From Chelonoidis abingdonii (Eukaryota; Chordata; Testudines; Testudinidae), in contig NC_133770.1 of the NCBI RefSeq assembly GCF_003597395.2, positions 7,903,834-7,967,833 on the forward strand: a DNA stretch of 64,000 bases, written 5' to 3'. Both the position numbers and the translations under genes were made by a program. Positions 32,418 to 42,605 of this stretch are shown here, piece by piece (position 1 is the stretch's first letter; every line of letters starts with the position of its first letter). The notes under the pieces were generated by a model, which was not told where the DNA came from, did not search any database, and was given only the letters and a program-made list of their open reading frames with translations.

Positions 32418-33194
32418 TGTCCAGTCGGTTGTTGTGACCCTATCTTCCACCACACACACTGGATAGATCTTATGAGAAATGCCTGGGGTATCTATGCATT
32501 GCTTTTCTATATGGGAAAAACACCAAAAGCATGTTTCAAATAATATTTTTTTTAAAAAAAGCACATGGCGCGTGGGCGCACATGGCGTTCAAGAATGTTT
32601 TTGACAGGTCGTGTCCAGGATAGCTTGCTAATGCCGCACAGTTAAGAAACAAGTGCTCGTGTGATCCGCTGTGGTTGTCTATCCTGGGGAAATGGCCTCT
32701 CATTTGCTTTGAATTATTGTGTGCATGGTCTGAAGTGTTTTTTTTAGTTTAAATTTTCATTGCCCTCCTATGTGTTTCATATTGTTTTATGCTCCCCTCC
32801 TAGAGTGCCTAATCTTCCTCCATATTCTCCGGTCCAATTACAGCATTTCAGTAATGGGCTGCTGATGGGGCCTCTCGGTGTTCAATAACAGCCGATTTAT
32901 AGCTAGTCAACAAATGTTTCCCCACTACATAGGATAAAGCAGCGTGTTTCAAAGCAGGGAGCGGTGGACTAACTCCAACCTTATACGGCTCAGAGCTGAA
33001 GTAAGCAGATTCTGTCCAATGAGATTTTTAGTCCTCAGCAGCTCTCGTACCTTCTCAGTTGGGTTTCATTCAAGATGAAGCTAATCAAATGGAGTTATTT
33101 TTGTATGTATGTTCTATCTGCTAATAGCACTTAGGCGTTATGTGGTCAGATCAAAAGCCAACTGAAGTCAATTCAAAGACCACCGTTAAGTACG
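32418..33194. other. Single-copy DNA, candidate conserved noncoding block
   Basis: No repeat signature is visible between about 32560 and 33150. The sequence contains homeodomain-like CCAATTACAG and GCTAATCAAATGG sites. No exon is supported. Confidence 0.3.
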
Positions 33195-33322
33195 CTGGTC
33201 TCAGCATTACATGTACGTTGCTCTGGCATCACTTATTACTGTGCTAATTTTAATGGTGGGGAAACTGAGACATGGAGCTGCAACCGATTTGCCCAAGGTT
33301 ATTAGCAATTTAGAAGCATGAG
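33195..33322 (-). mobile_element. CORE-SINE fragment interrupted by CR1
   Basis: GGTGGGGAAACTGAGACATG and GATTTGCCCAAGGTTATTAG are minus-strand MIR phrases. The CR1 copy at 33323 cuts it; a possible head-side remnant follows at 33525-33570. Confidence 0.7.
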
Positions 33323-33524
33323 TAGAAGCACTGGAACGGGTGGTGAAGCACTGGAATGGGTTACCCAGGAAGGTGGTAGAATCTCCTTCCTTAGAGGTTT
33401 TTAAGGTCAGACTTGACAAAGCCCTGGCTGGGATGATTTAGTTGGGATTGATCCTGCTTTGAGCAGGGGGTTGGACTAGATGACCTCCTGAGATCCCTTC
33501 CAACCCTGATATTCTATGATTCTA
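33323..33524 (+). mobile_element. CR1-type LINE, short 3' end
   Basis: GAAGCACTGGAATGGGTTAC through GACTTGACAAAGCCCTGGCT to GATATTCTATGATTCTA. The first 18 bases contain a small duplication of GAAGCACTGGAA.GGG. Confidence 0.9.
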
Positions 33525-33721
33525 AGCCAGCATGCCTGCCTCCTTGTCCCACGCGTGACCAAGTAGACCAGGCTGACCTACCTTTGACCTACCCTTCCAG
33601 TTCCCTGGTATATACCTGAAACATGATTCTGTTCCCGCTGAAGTCAATAGCAAAACTTCTGTTGACTTTGGATGCCTTTCCAAAATCTATAGTCCAGCTC
33701 AACCACAAGATAAAGGCTTTA

Positions 33722-33812
33722 ATGCAAGATGAAATTCTATGGCCTGTCTCTGACAGGAGATCAAACTAGATGATGAGAATGGTCCCTTCTGGCTTTATAA
33801 TCTAGCCTTCAA
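33722..33812 (+). mobile_element. CR1-type LINE tail, variant subfamily
   Basis: ATTCTATGGCCTGTCTCTGA, GATCAAACTAGATGATGAGA and ATGGTCCCTTCTGGCTTTAT are the 3' tail of the same subfamily as 955-1377. Confidence 0.75.
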
Positions 33813-33973
33813 TTAGTGCAGGATCCAACTCTTAACCAGAACAGTTGCTTTATCGGAACTTCTGCTAATGAATAATTTTACCTAAAGATAATGAAAGGGA
33901 ATGGATAGAATTGGGTAAGTAGCAGAAAAAAATAAGCTATTCATGAATAATCAGATTGATTTGGTCAAGTTTG

Positions 33974-34130
33974 TGATCCCAGCTGAACAAGATACTTAAG
34001 CATGAGCCTAACTTTAAGCATGTGTATGGCATCAACAGGTTTTAGGGTCAGATGGTATAGGTGACGTCAACGGGACTATTCACATGATTTGAACCAGGCA
34101 TGTGCTTAAGTATCTTGCTGAACCTGGTCC
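33974..34130. repeat. Foldback repeat, TTAAGCA type
   Basis: The arm GAACAAGATACTTAAGCATG (33985 on) is inverse to CATGTGCTTAAGTATCTTGC (34099-34118). Outer bases CCAGCTGAAC/TGAACCTGG extend the pairing. The centre holds a 3' GACGTCAACGGGACT segment. Degraded relatives lie at 9.4, 18.1 and 22.7 kb. Confidence 0.75.
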
Positions 34131-34734
34131 TTCGTATGAGCTTTCTATGGACAGCTGAGCCCTGGGAGGTATTGCACAGCAGTCAGGGTCAGTTTTGTAT
34201 AGGAGAAGCCGATGGCTAGAGGTGAAAGCGTACGACGGTTTTGCTGGCAGTTTGAAAGCTGGTTATGGTCTTCATAAAGGGAATGTTGCCGCTGCTCTTA
34301 CCGCTGTTCTTCATCCTTGTTTAAAGGACTAACAGTAACTCCTGCATGTGTGTAATGTGAATAGAAACTAGAGTGAGTGGGGGGCCAAAAAGAGGGGGGG
34401 GAAATTGTTCAGAGAGTAAAAAAAAAAATCTCCTGCCCCCCAGTCCTCCACCCACTACCAAATTTCGAAAATTGAAATTTCAGCCGGTAGATGAAAAATA
34501 GTGTGTGGGAGGGGCGGAGGTGGGAAGGGGTTGGGGGCGAGGATTTGAGAACATTCTGTTTAAAAATCTCTCAACTTGAAATTTCAAAATCTATAAAGTG
34601 TCTCTAACAGAACAGGCTGTTCTGAGGTGATGTCTGTTCCTCTCTCCATGGGAACATCATACTCAAGAAACCAAGTCATTTCTTGACTTCTCTCTATCCT
34701 AAGCACTTGCACTGCCCGCATCACCTGGTATGTG
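34131..34734. other. Unassigned DNA with A/T- and G-rich runs
   Basis: 34380-34440 has G- and A-homopolymers. 34440-34610 has TTTCGAAAATTGAAATTTCA and related blocks resembling the A/T-rich repeat. No exon. Confidence 0.4.
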
Positions 34735-34915
34735 AGCACCTCACAATCTTTACTGCACCTTTGCCTCACGAAAACCGGTGAAAGGTAGGACTGTGTGATC
34801 ACCCCCATTTCACAGATGGACAACTAAGGCACAGAAAACCAGTGATTTGCCCAAGCTCACAGGGCTTGTTTCCTACAGTCCAGACTAGCACCCTAACCAC
34901 TGGACCACCCTTCCT
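34735..34915 (-). mobile_element. CORE-SINE / MIR-like element
   Basis: CACCCCCATTTCACAGATGG, ACTAAGGCACAGAAAACCAG, GATTTGCCCAAGCTCACAGG and CTAACCACTGGACCACCCTT run in the usual minus-strand order. Confidence 0.85.
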
Positions 34916-34964
34916 CTTGCAAAGGCCACATACTGTGCTAAGAAAAGCCTAAGCGCAAAAGAAA

Positions 34965-35041
34965 TGTTTGCCACGTTACCCTGAAATCAATGGCAGTTAG
35001 ATGCCTAGGCACTTTGCAAAAATCTTATTATGCCCCTAGCT
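34965..35041. repeat. Foldback repeat, left part (rest at 35760-35885)
   Basis: TTAGATGCCTAGGCACTTTG to the left and GCATCTTTAGGCAACCAGAT with TAGGTGCTTTTGAAAATTCC to the right match the arms of the 52.5-kb foldback element. The hAT element at 35042 lies between them. Confidence 0.55.
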
Positions 35042-35759
35042 CAGGGGTGGGCAAACTTTTTGGCCCAAGGGCCACATCGGGGTTGTGAAACTGTATAGAG
35101 GTCTGCGTAGGGAAGGCTGTGCCCCCAAACAGCCTGGCCCTCGCCCCCTATCCACCTCCTCCCCACTTCCCGCCCCCTGACTGCCCTCCTCAGAACCCCC
35201 GACCCAACCATCCCCTCGCTCCTTGTCCCCTAACGGACCCCTCCTCGGACCCCACCCCCAACCAACCCCCCTGCTTCCTGTCCCCTGACTGCCCTGACCC
35301 CACTCCCTAACAGCCCCTCTGGGTTCCCACCCCCTTATCCATCCCCACCTGCTCCCTGTTCCCTGCCTGCCCTCCTGACCCTTATCCACATTCCCACCCC
35401 TTGACAGGCCCCCCCCAGGACTCCCACTCCCAACCCTCCCTGTTCCCCATCCCCTGACCTCCCCCCCAGAACCTCCGCCCCATCCAACTGCCCCCTCCTC
35501 CTTGACTGTCCCCCAGGACCCTCCACTCTCTTATCCAACACCCCCACTCCCTGCCCCCTTACCTGCAGCAGGAGCTCGCAGCCGTGACACCTAGCCAGAG
35601 CCAGCTCCGCTCCTCATGCTACCCAGCGGGAGCAGCGGGCCAGAGCATGGCCCCCACGGTGACGTGGCTGTGGGGGAGAGGCTGGGGACTAGGCCCCCCC
35701 AGCCAGGAGCTCAGGGGCTGGGAAGGATGGTCACGTGGGCCATAGTTTGCCCATGGCTG
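35042..35759. mobile_element. hAT-type element with pyrimidine-rich interior and 8-bp TSD
   Basis: Starts CAGGGGTGGGCAAAC and ends GTTTGCCCATGGCTG; the inner 8 bases of the inverted repeats (GGGCAAAC) match exactly. Flanks CCCTAGCT (35034-35041) and ATCTAGCT (35760-35767) agree at 6 of 8. The interior (35110-35560) is a strongly strand-biased run of C, with many CCCCTGACTGCCC-like units, and no transposase. It inserted into an older foldback repeat. Confidence 0.85.
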
Positions 35760-35885
35760 ATCTAGCTGCATCTTTAGGCAACCAGATACCTTTAAAAATC
35801 TGGCTCTAAACACTGGAGTCACTTTTGAAAATGACACTTAGGCACCAAAGTCATCTAGGTGCTTTTGAAAATTCCATCCCCCTAG

Positions 35886-36758
35886 GTTCACACAACCCGA
35901 GAGCAACAATGCAATATTCCCGGAGCAGGGGGGAGAAATACTAGCTACTAATCGCTCAGCCCCCTTTGCCTCACTCAGAAAATGGACTTTACTTTTCATA
36001 AGAGTAGATTTGTGCAGACGAGTACTTAAAATGTGTTGGCTCAGGCAATATGGAGCCAGGGGAAAGAGGAAGAATAAAAGTACAATTAAACTGGGATTAT
36101 TTCGCTACACAGAGAGTCACTGGGGACTGATCTCATTATGTAGCCTGCCTTGCGCACTGACCTATATGTTGCCAGAGTAAAAGACAAACACGTAAAACAT
36201 GGCCGGGGGTTCCTGTACATGCTAAAATAATACAGTATCTCAAGAGAAAGTGGTTGGTCTGAAAAAACAGCACCCGATGGATGGCATGTGTAGGGGAACA
36301 GCTGTCATTCCATTAAGACATCCCATCCTGTCTTCTGCAGATCGCAATGCTCCTTCCATCAAGAAAGAAGCCAGAGATTTCTCATCCGAGCTGCTGCTGT
36401 GTGGGTTTCCCCTTCTTTTAAAAGAAACAAACCCAAAACCCCACCTCAGTATTTTCCTCAGGCATCTTGCCAGACTTCTGTCGTCGCCGGGAAAATAGTT
36501 ACTTCACTAGACACATCTGGGTAACTTCAGGCCCATTCCTGATGCAAGCTGTCAAATCCTGTCCCAGATAGCAACCGAAGACAGCGCGCCACTCCCAGAT
36601 GGAAGAGAGCAGGAAAAGAGAAAGGCTGAGGCTGACGCTTGTTGGTGATGGTTGAGTCTGTATATATGTGTCAGGGAGTTTATGCCAGAGACTGCATGCT
36701 GGATGTTCCCACAAAGCACTGTAAATATATATGTGTCGATCTCTCTCTACATGTACAC
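35886..36758. other. Single-copy DNA, possible but unsupported exon context
   Basis: A pyrimidine tract ending TCTTCTGCAG at 36331-36340 is followed by a 52-codon open stretch, which formally resembles a 3' splice site. The encoded residues show no domain and no matching donor is evident, so no gene is called. Confidence 0.35.
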
Positions 36759-37069
36759 CAGGGGTAGGCAACTTATGACACGCATGCTAAAGGCGGCACG
36801 TGAGCTGATTTTCAGTGGCACTCACACTGTCCGGGTCCTGGCCACTGGTCCAGGGGGCTCTGCATTTTAATTTAATTTTAAATGAACCTTCTTACACATT
36901 TTAAAAACCTTATTTACTTTACATACAACAATTGTTTAGTTATATATTATAGACTTATAGAAAAAGACCTTCTAAAAACGTTAAAATGCATTACTGGCAC
37001 GCGAAACTTTAAATTAGAGTGAATAAATGAAGACTCGGCACAGCACTTCTGAAAGGTTACCGACCCCTG
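36759..37069. mobile_element. hAT-type miniature transposon with 8-bp TSD
   Basis: Ends CAGGGGTAGGCAAC and GTTACCGACCCCTG match as inverted repeats at 12 of 14 positions. Flanks ATGTACAC (36751-36758) and ATATATAC (37070-37077) agree at 6 of 8, both differences being transitions. The 311-bp interior is A/T-rich and non-coding. Confidence 0.88.
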
Positions 37070-37166
37070 ATATATACTATATATTGGTTTATTTAGAGAT
37101 GCATCCAATCTGCCCTGAGAAAGAGGTGCACTGACCCAGAAACAGAGCAGGGAATGGATTGAGATG

Positions 37167-37642
37167 CAGGGTCTGTCTACACTGCAATGTAAGCCCAGCA
37201 CGACTGGAACTCGAGGTAGCAGTCTCTGTGTTTGTTAATCTAGGGCGTGATTAGGAATTGCTCAATCCTGCATCCCAATCTGGGATCCCTCTGCTGCATT
37301 ATGTGGGCCTGAGTTCAACCACCCATAACCCAGAAGTCCTAGTGCCCTCCCACGATGTTTGTTCATGGTGCAGTGTGGGAAAACTTAATTGTCCACCAAA
37401 TTTGACTGTCCACAGGACAAAGAAAGTTAGCCCATGGGATTATGGGATTGTTTCTGGTGGACACCCAGAGCATGAGGGCTGTGTCTACACTGCAAAGCAG
37501 CCGGGTTGGAATCCTCCTGCCACCACTCTGCGACTCTGGATTGGAGCCCTAGGTGAGCGAGATTTGTGTGTAGACAGAAGGGAGTTTAGACTTGAGGCTG
37601 AGTCTGAATCCTAGGCTTATACCGCAGTGTAGACAAATCCTC
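37167..37642. mobile_element. TIR transposon, CAGGGTCTGTCTACACTG family, copy 1
   Basis: The left end CAGGGTCTGTCTACACTGCA is inverse to the right end GCAGTGTAGACAAATCCTC. AGATG flanks both sides (37162-37166 and 37643-37647). Internal blocks (GTGCAGTGTGGGAAAACTTA, GACAAAGAAAGT) match 50658-51178. A second internal terminus-like GTCTACACTGCAAAGCAG occurs at about 37483, suggesting a composite structure. Confidence 0.8.
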
Positions 37643-38280
37643 AGATGGTCATACTGCCATCCTGGGCTCCCCACTAGCTTCAGAGGGGCAGTAATCCAAT
37701 TTAGCCCTTACACAGATTACATAACCTGCTGGACTCACTCAACGGTGAGCAGTGTGGGTGGAGCCAAGGCCCTGTCCATTCTCTGCCCACTGCCTGCCCA
37801 CCTGCGCTCGCTCTGCCTCCTGTTATGTGACCTGCAGCCCAGGGAGCTCATGCAGGGCACTAAAATGACCCCTTACTTCCCCACCTGCCCTATCTGTGTG
37901 CCTAGAACTTGCCCTTAGTTATGTAGCATCAGCTAGACCTTTGGCAAGCTCCACTCTAGCCGTATAGTGTGCCCTAATTGGAAATGCATGTTGCTTTATA
38001 ATCCCTTTTATTGGCACTTACTTCCCCCATGGAATAGCAGTACAGTAAAAATATACATAGCCAGGGTATTACTCTGTCATAGCAAAATGGATTTCCACTT
38101 ACCATCATTTTTTTTTAATTACCAGCAGGTTTAAAATGTATATTAAAACAATATATTTAATCTTTGCAAAAAAAGTACCTGCAGTGCGCATGCAGCCATG
38201 TCTGGTTTATGCTTGGGAATAAATACAATTAGATACAAGACTTCTCTTAAGCTTCCTGCTGGCAAATTCCCCAGAGAGGA
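37643..38280. other. Unassigned DNA, no gene seen
   Basis: No recognised repeat or exon. Confidence 0.45.
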
Positions 38281-38728
38281 CCATGGCCAGATCCCTAGTT
38301 GGTGTAAAGTGCCGGAGCTCTATTGCAGACCACTGCAAGATGGTAATTTACAGCTGAGGAGCTGGCCTCAGCTTTTTTTAAATTACTTTAGAAACATGCA
38401 AGGAAAGGGAAAAAAAATCCTCATGGGGCCAGAAATGGCCCCTGTACAATATCAGAGCTGCACCTGTGAGGCTGCCCCTGACAGGATCCGGCAATGCAGC
38501 CCAAACACACAGCAGACATCTGGCCACATCTCTGGAAAAAACCTCTCTGGGCCAAAGCCTCAGATGGCATAAATTGGCAAGGTGCTAGTCGCTTCAGTAG
38601 AACAAGTCTGGTTTACATCAGCTGACTTCAAGAGAACTATTCTGATTCGCACCAGCTGGGGATCTGGCCCATTGACTTCACTGGATGGACACCAGTTTAC
38701 GCTAGCTGAGGATCTCACCCATTTCTGC
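38281..38728. repeat. Cluster of hairpin-family repeat units
   Basis: Units occur at 38284-38320 (GGCCAGATCCCTAGTTGGTG) and at 38548-38725. The latter has CATCAGCTGACTTCAAGAGA, CACCAGCTGGGGATCTGGCC and GACTTCACTGGATGGACACC in alternating orientation. Same family as the 14.2-kb minisatellite. Confidence 0.6.
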
Positions 38729-39011
38729 AGTTTCAAGCAGAGGGAAAAAACCAAAAAGCCCCTGACTTCTCTTTTTATGCCACCATTGAAGGGACCCTTG
38801 TTTATGTTTTACAGATATTTGTTTAACTTGAGGTTACCACAAGTAATCGATCTCTATGGCATATATGCTGGATTTTCCACTCAGATAAAAATAGCAACAG
38901 CACCCAAAACCACATGCCATTAGAGGTTCACAGTAGGCTTTATGAATCGTGATTAACTTGCCTCACAACACCCCCGCGAGTGAGGAATATTATAGATGGG
39001 ACTAGTAGCAT

Positions 39012-39194
39012 TGGGGGGATGGATAGCTCAGTGGTTTGAGCATTGGCCTGCTAAAGCCAGAGTTGTAAATTCAATCCTTGAGGGGGCCACTTAGGGATCT
39101 GGGGTAAAATCAGTACTTGGTCTTGCTAGTGAAGACAGGGGGCTGGACTCAATGACCTTCAAGGTGCCTTCCAGTTCTAGGAGATAGGTATATT
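39012..39194 (+). mobile_element. Turtle tRNA-derived SINE (PolIII/Cry type)
   Basis: The head GGATAGCTCAGTGGTTTGAG (A box) and ATTCAATCCTTGAGGGGGCC (B-box side) are close to intact. The tail GGGGGCTGGACTCAATGACC leads to CAGTTCTAGGAGATAGGTAT. Best-preserved copy of the SINE here. Confidence 0.9.
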
Positions 39195-39204
39195 TCCTGA
39201 TATT

Positions 39205-39400
39205 ATATTATTATTAGCACAGCCTATTATTAAGGTTGCCAGTCACTTCCAATTATAAGCCCGTTTTCAGTTGCTTATCACTTTATTAAGCTTTAATTAT
39301 TTGGGATGAAATTTCCCATGCTCAGTGTTTGCCTCAGTCTGAATCTTTTTGGAAAGTTTCAGATAAAACAATGCATCTGCTTCTGAGAAAGAGGTTAAGG
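39205..39400 (-). repeat. Dispersed repeat A, inverse copy
   Basis: AGTCACTTCCAATTATAAGC and GATGAAATTTCCCATGCTCA with TGCCTCAGTCTGAATC are inverse to 24300-24430. Confidence 0.6.
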
Positions 39401-39479
39401 GGTAGGGGGTAAAAAGTTATTTTTCCAGTTTAAAAATGCTTTAACAACAATTTGATTGAGATGCTCTAGTGCCCCCGTG

Positions 39480-39815
39480 TTTTGGAGCAGGGACTTGGCA
39501 TTTGGCAGAGGGGTAGACTTTGTGGGTAGGTTACCCCTTGCAGTGCTTTGCTGATATGCCTATACCGGTGTACTGTGTGGGCAAAGCACTTCTCATGAGG
39601 ACTCAAATTATTCCAGGAAAACTACACTTTTCCTGGGGTAACTTATTCCAGTCCCTCTGAGTGAAACAAGCTATACCCATAAAAGCGCTTTTTTGCTGGT
39701 GTAACTGCATCTACATGAGGGGCTTTTGCCAGCATAGCTACATCCATCTGAGATCCCACCTCATCACACTCCTGACCTACACAACTCTGCTGGTAAAAAT
39801 TTGTAGTGTAGAGCT
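39480..39815. mobile_element. Putative TIR element, TATACC/GTGTAG family
   Basis: ATGCCTATACCGGTGTACTG, GCTGGTGTAACTGCATCTAC, TTTTGCCAGCATAGCTACAT and TTGTAGTGTAGAGCTGGCC suggest a family that also includes 54335-54545. The ends are not resolved. Confidence 0.45.
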
Positions 39816-40065
39816 GGCCTGTGTCAGGGATGCACTTTTTGCTCTGCTTGTGAAAATCCACCCAAATGTGGCCAAGTGCTGAGCCTTTGAAAAACTGTAG
39901 TTTGCACATGCTCGGTGGGGACTTGTTAAAGCTTTGGAGCTAAAATCTCAGGAGAGTCTGTCCACACTGAGCATGCTCCATCCCCTCACAGCTCCTACAT
40001 GTGACCAGATCGTGCATGTGCCACCCTCACAGAGTGACTGAGCATGCTCCAGCCCAGGGCTGGAG
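39816..40065 (-). repeat. Dispersed repeat C, copy 2
   Basis: Inverse of 23872-24114 with an exact 30-base match at 40031-40060. CTTTGAAAAACTG and CCCAAATGTGGCCAAGTGCT match the inner part of copy 1. Confidence 0.75.
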
Positions 40066-40114
40066 GGGCTTAACATTACAACCTTACTGTTCTTTTAATG
40101 TAGTTTTGGGATAT

Positions 40115-40220
40115 GTTATGTAAATGGCCAGCAGTGGTGTTTAGCGGATGGGACGCTGGACTATGAGTCAGGAACTTTAGTTCTGTTTCCAAGTTTGTGC
40201 CTGTTGTGGGACCCTGGGCA
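40115..40220 (+). mobile_element. CORE-SINE fragment, head side
   Basis: ACGCTGGACTATGAGTCAGG and GACCCTGGGCAAGTTTCAG are plus-strand MIR phrases. Confidence 0.7.
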
Positions 40221-40540
40221 AGTTTCAGTGGAATTCTCAACAATAAGGGAAAAGCTCATTGGTGTGGGAGACAGAACTTTCTCTGGGGCTGCTCTGAGAC
40301 TAGAATGATCTCCCCCAAGCACTAAAAACCATTACAAACCTCATCATTTTCTGATCCAAGGGTAAGGTGCATTTCTTTGACCTTGCTTTCTCCTCCCCTT
40401 TGCCTCATGTGGGGAAGATATTTGAAACTGGGTCTTCTACCTCTTAGGAGAGTCTACTGGGATGGAGGATATTTTTGTGGGGGTCTTTTTCAATTTCTCC
40501 TGTTCAATCTGTTCCACTTTTTATAAACAAGCAAACAGTC
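40221..40540. other. Unassigned DNA, no gene seen
   Basis: No recognised repeat or exon. Confidence 0.45.
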
Positions 40541-41070
40541 ACAAGAATACAAGAACGGTCGTACTGGGTCAGACCACTTAGCCTAGTGTCCTGTCTTCTG
40601 ACAGTGGTTAGTACCAGATGCATCAGAGGGAATGAACAGAACAGGCCGATTATTGAGTGATCCATCCTCTGTCATCCAGTCCCAGCTTCTGGCAATCAGA
40701 GGTTTAGGGACACCCAGAGCATGGGGTTGCATTCTTGACTATCTTGGCTAATAGCTATTGACAGACCTATCCTCCATGAACTTATCTAGTTCTTTTTTCA
40801 ACCCAGTTACACCTTTGGCCATCACAACATCCCCTGGCAAAGAGTTCCACAGGTTGATTCTATGTTGTGTGAAGAAATACTTCCTTTTGTTTAAATTTCA
40901 CTGGGTGACCCCTGGTTCTCGTGTTATGCTGAGGACATAAGAACACTATTCACTTTCTCTATAGCATTCATGATTTTATTTGCCCATCTCTGTGCTTTTT
41001 CCAGTTCTAATGTATCATTTTTTGAGATGGGGCAGCCAGAACTGCATGCAGTATTCAAAGTGTGGGTGTA

Positions 41071-41700
41071 TCATGAATTATATAGTGGCACGATGATATT
41101 TTCTATCCCTCCCCTAATAATTCCTAGCATTCTGCTAGCTTTCTTGACTGCTGCTGCACATTGAACAGTTGTTTTCAGAGAACTATCCCTAATCACCCCA
41201 ACATCTCTTTCTTGAGTGGCAACAGGTAATTTAGACCACATTGTTCTGTCTGTATAGCTGGTATTATGTGCATTACTTTGCATTTATCAACATTGAATTT
41301 CATCTGCCATTTCATTGCCCAGTCTCCCAGTTTTGTGAGATACCTTTGTAACTCTTTGCAAATAGTTTTGGACTTAACTATTTTAAGTAATTTTGAATCA
41401 TCTGGAAACTGCTACCTCACTGCTTACTCCCTTTTCCAGATTATTTATTAATATGTTGAACAGCACTGATCCCAGTACAGATCCTTGGGGGACCCTGCTA
41501 TTTACCCCTCTCCACTGTGAAAACTGACCATTTATTCTTACCCTTTGGTTCTCAACATGAGAGGACATTATCCCATGATTGCTTACTTTGCTTAAGAACC
41601 TTTGGTGAGGGACCTTGTCAAAGGCTTTCTTAAAGTCCAAGAAAATAATATCAACTGTATCACCCTTGTTCACACGTTTGCTGAAACCCCCATAGAATTC
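41071..41700 (-). pseudogene. CR1 reverse transcriptase remnant, inactive
   Basis: The palm motif A region reads LDFKKAFDKV and motif B reads VPQGSVLGSVLFNI, both recognisable for LINE reverse transcriptases. The catalytic region downstream is frame-shifted and reads FPDD where FADD/YADD is expected. The thumb-side fragment (MWSKLPVATQERDVGVIRDS, ASRMLGIIRGGIENII) follows in another frame. It is not functional. Confidence 0.85.
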
Positions 41701-41940
41701 TAGTAGATTGGTGAGTCATGATTTCCCTTTACAAAAACCATGTTGACTTTTCCTCAACAAATCGTGTTAATCTAGGTGTCTGATAATTCTCTTCTTTATG
41801 CATCCAACGAAGTGCGTATTTACCCACGAGAGCTCATGCTCCAATACATCTGTTAGTCTATAAGATGCCTGTAAAGGTGCACGGTTGGGGTTTGCCTCTC
41901 TCTGGGGCAGCCAGGAGCCAGGCCGCCCCACTACCTGGGG

Positions 41941-42121
41941 CAACAACGACAGTTCAGGGGCTCTGGCCCTCAGGCAGGGGCTGAGCCAGCAGTTCAGTAA
42001 GGTAAGCCCAGGCCCTGGGTCAGGGCAGGGCAACGAACAATGGTTCAGGGGCTCAGACCCTCAGGCAGGGGCTGAGCCAACAGTTCAGTAAGGTAAGCCC
42101 AGGCTCCTGGGCCTGAGCGGC
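41941..42121. repeat. 90-bp tandem duplication inside the LTR element
   Basis: Two copies (41941-42030 and 42031-42121) share GTTCAGGGGCTC, CCTCAGGCAGGGGCTGAGCC and CAGTTCAGTAAGGTAAGCCC. Confidence 0.85.
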
Positions 42122-42407
42122 AGGGCGAGGGGGGAGATGCCACCCGTGAATAGGGTGGTAGGGGGGACGCAGGCCCGCCCACTCCTCTGCATCCCAGCCT
42201 GGGGCCCTAACAGCGGCAGGCACCCACTGTGTCAGTGGAGATCCTGGCCGCAACACACTGACATTGGCTCGGGGTGTGCTGCAGCCAGACTAGGGTCGGC
42301 TGCCCCCAGGCTACTTCCATACTCCCCCTCGGGGCCTACCTGGATCCTGGGGTCATCCTCCGCGGGGTCCAGGTGCATGGATTCATCACGGCCGGGGCTG
42401 GGTGGCA

Positions 42408-42605
42408 GCTCCGGCAACTCCTCCAGAAAGTTGTACCAGAGTAGCTCCGGCAGCTCCTCCAGGTAGCAGGCGTGGGGGAGCTCTGGCAGCTCCTCCAGGT
42501 AGCAGGCGTGGGGGAGCTCCGGCGGCTCTTCTGGGTAGCAGGCGTGGGGAAGCTCTGGCAGCTCCTCCAGGTAGCGGGTGCGGGGAAGCTCCAGCAACTC
42601 TGGGA
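42408..42605. repeat. 36-bp tandem repeat inside the LTR element
   Basis: CAGCTCCTCC or its variant recurs at 42415, 42451, 42487, 42523, 42559 and 42595, a strict 36-bp period. On the minus strand the period is in frame, so the 177-codon open frame at 42232-42765 reads as 12-residue repeats of the form ELPELPHACYLE. Whether this was ever translated is unknown. Confidence 0.9.

Noticed and set aside
36331..36498. Possible coding exon behind a pyrimidine tract and TCTTCTGCAG acceptor
   Set aside because: The open stretch of about 50 codons shows no domain, no matching splice donor was found, and such acceptor-like sites are common by chance.
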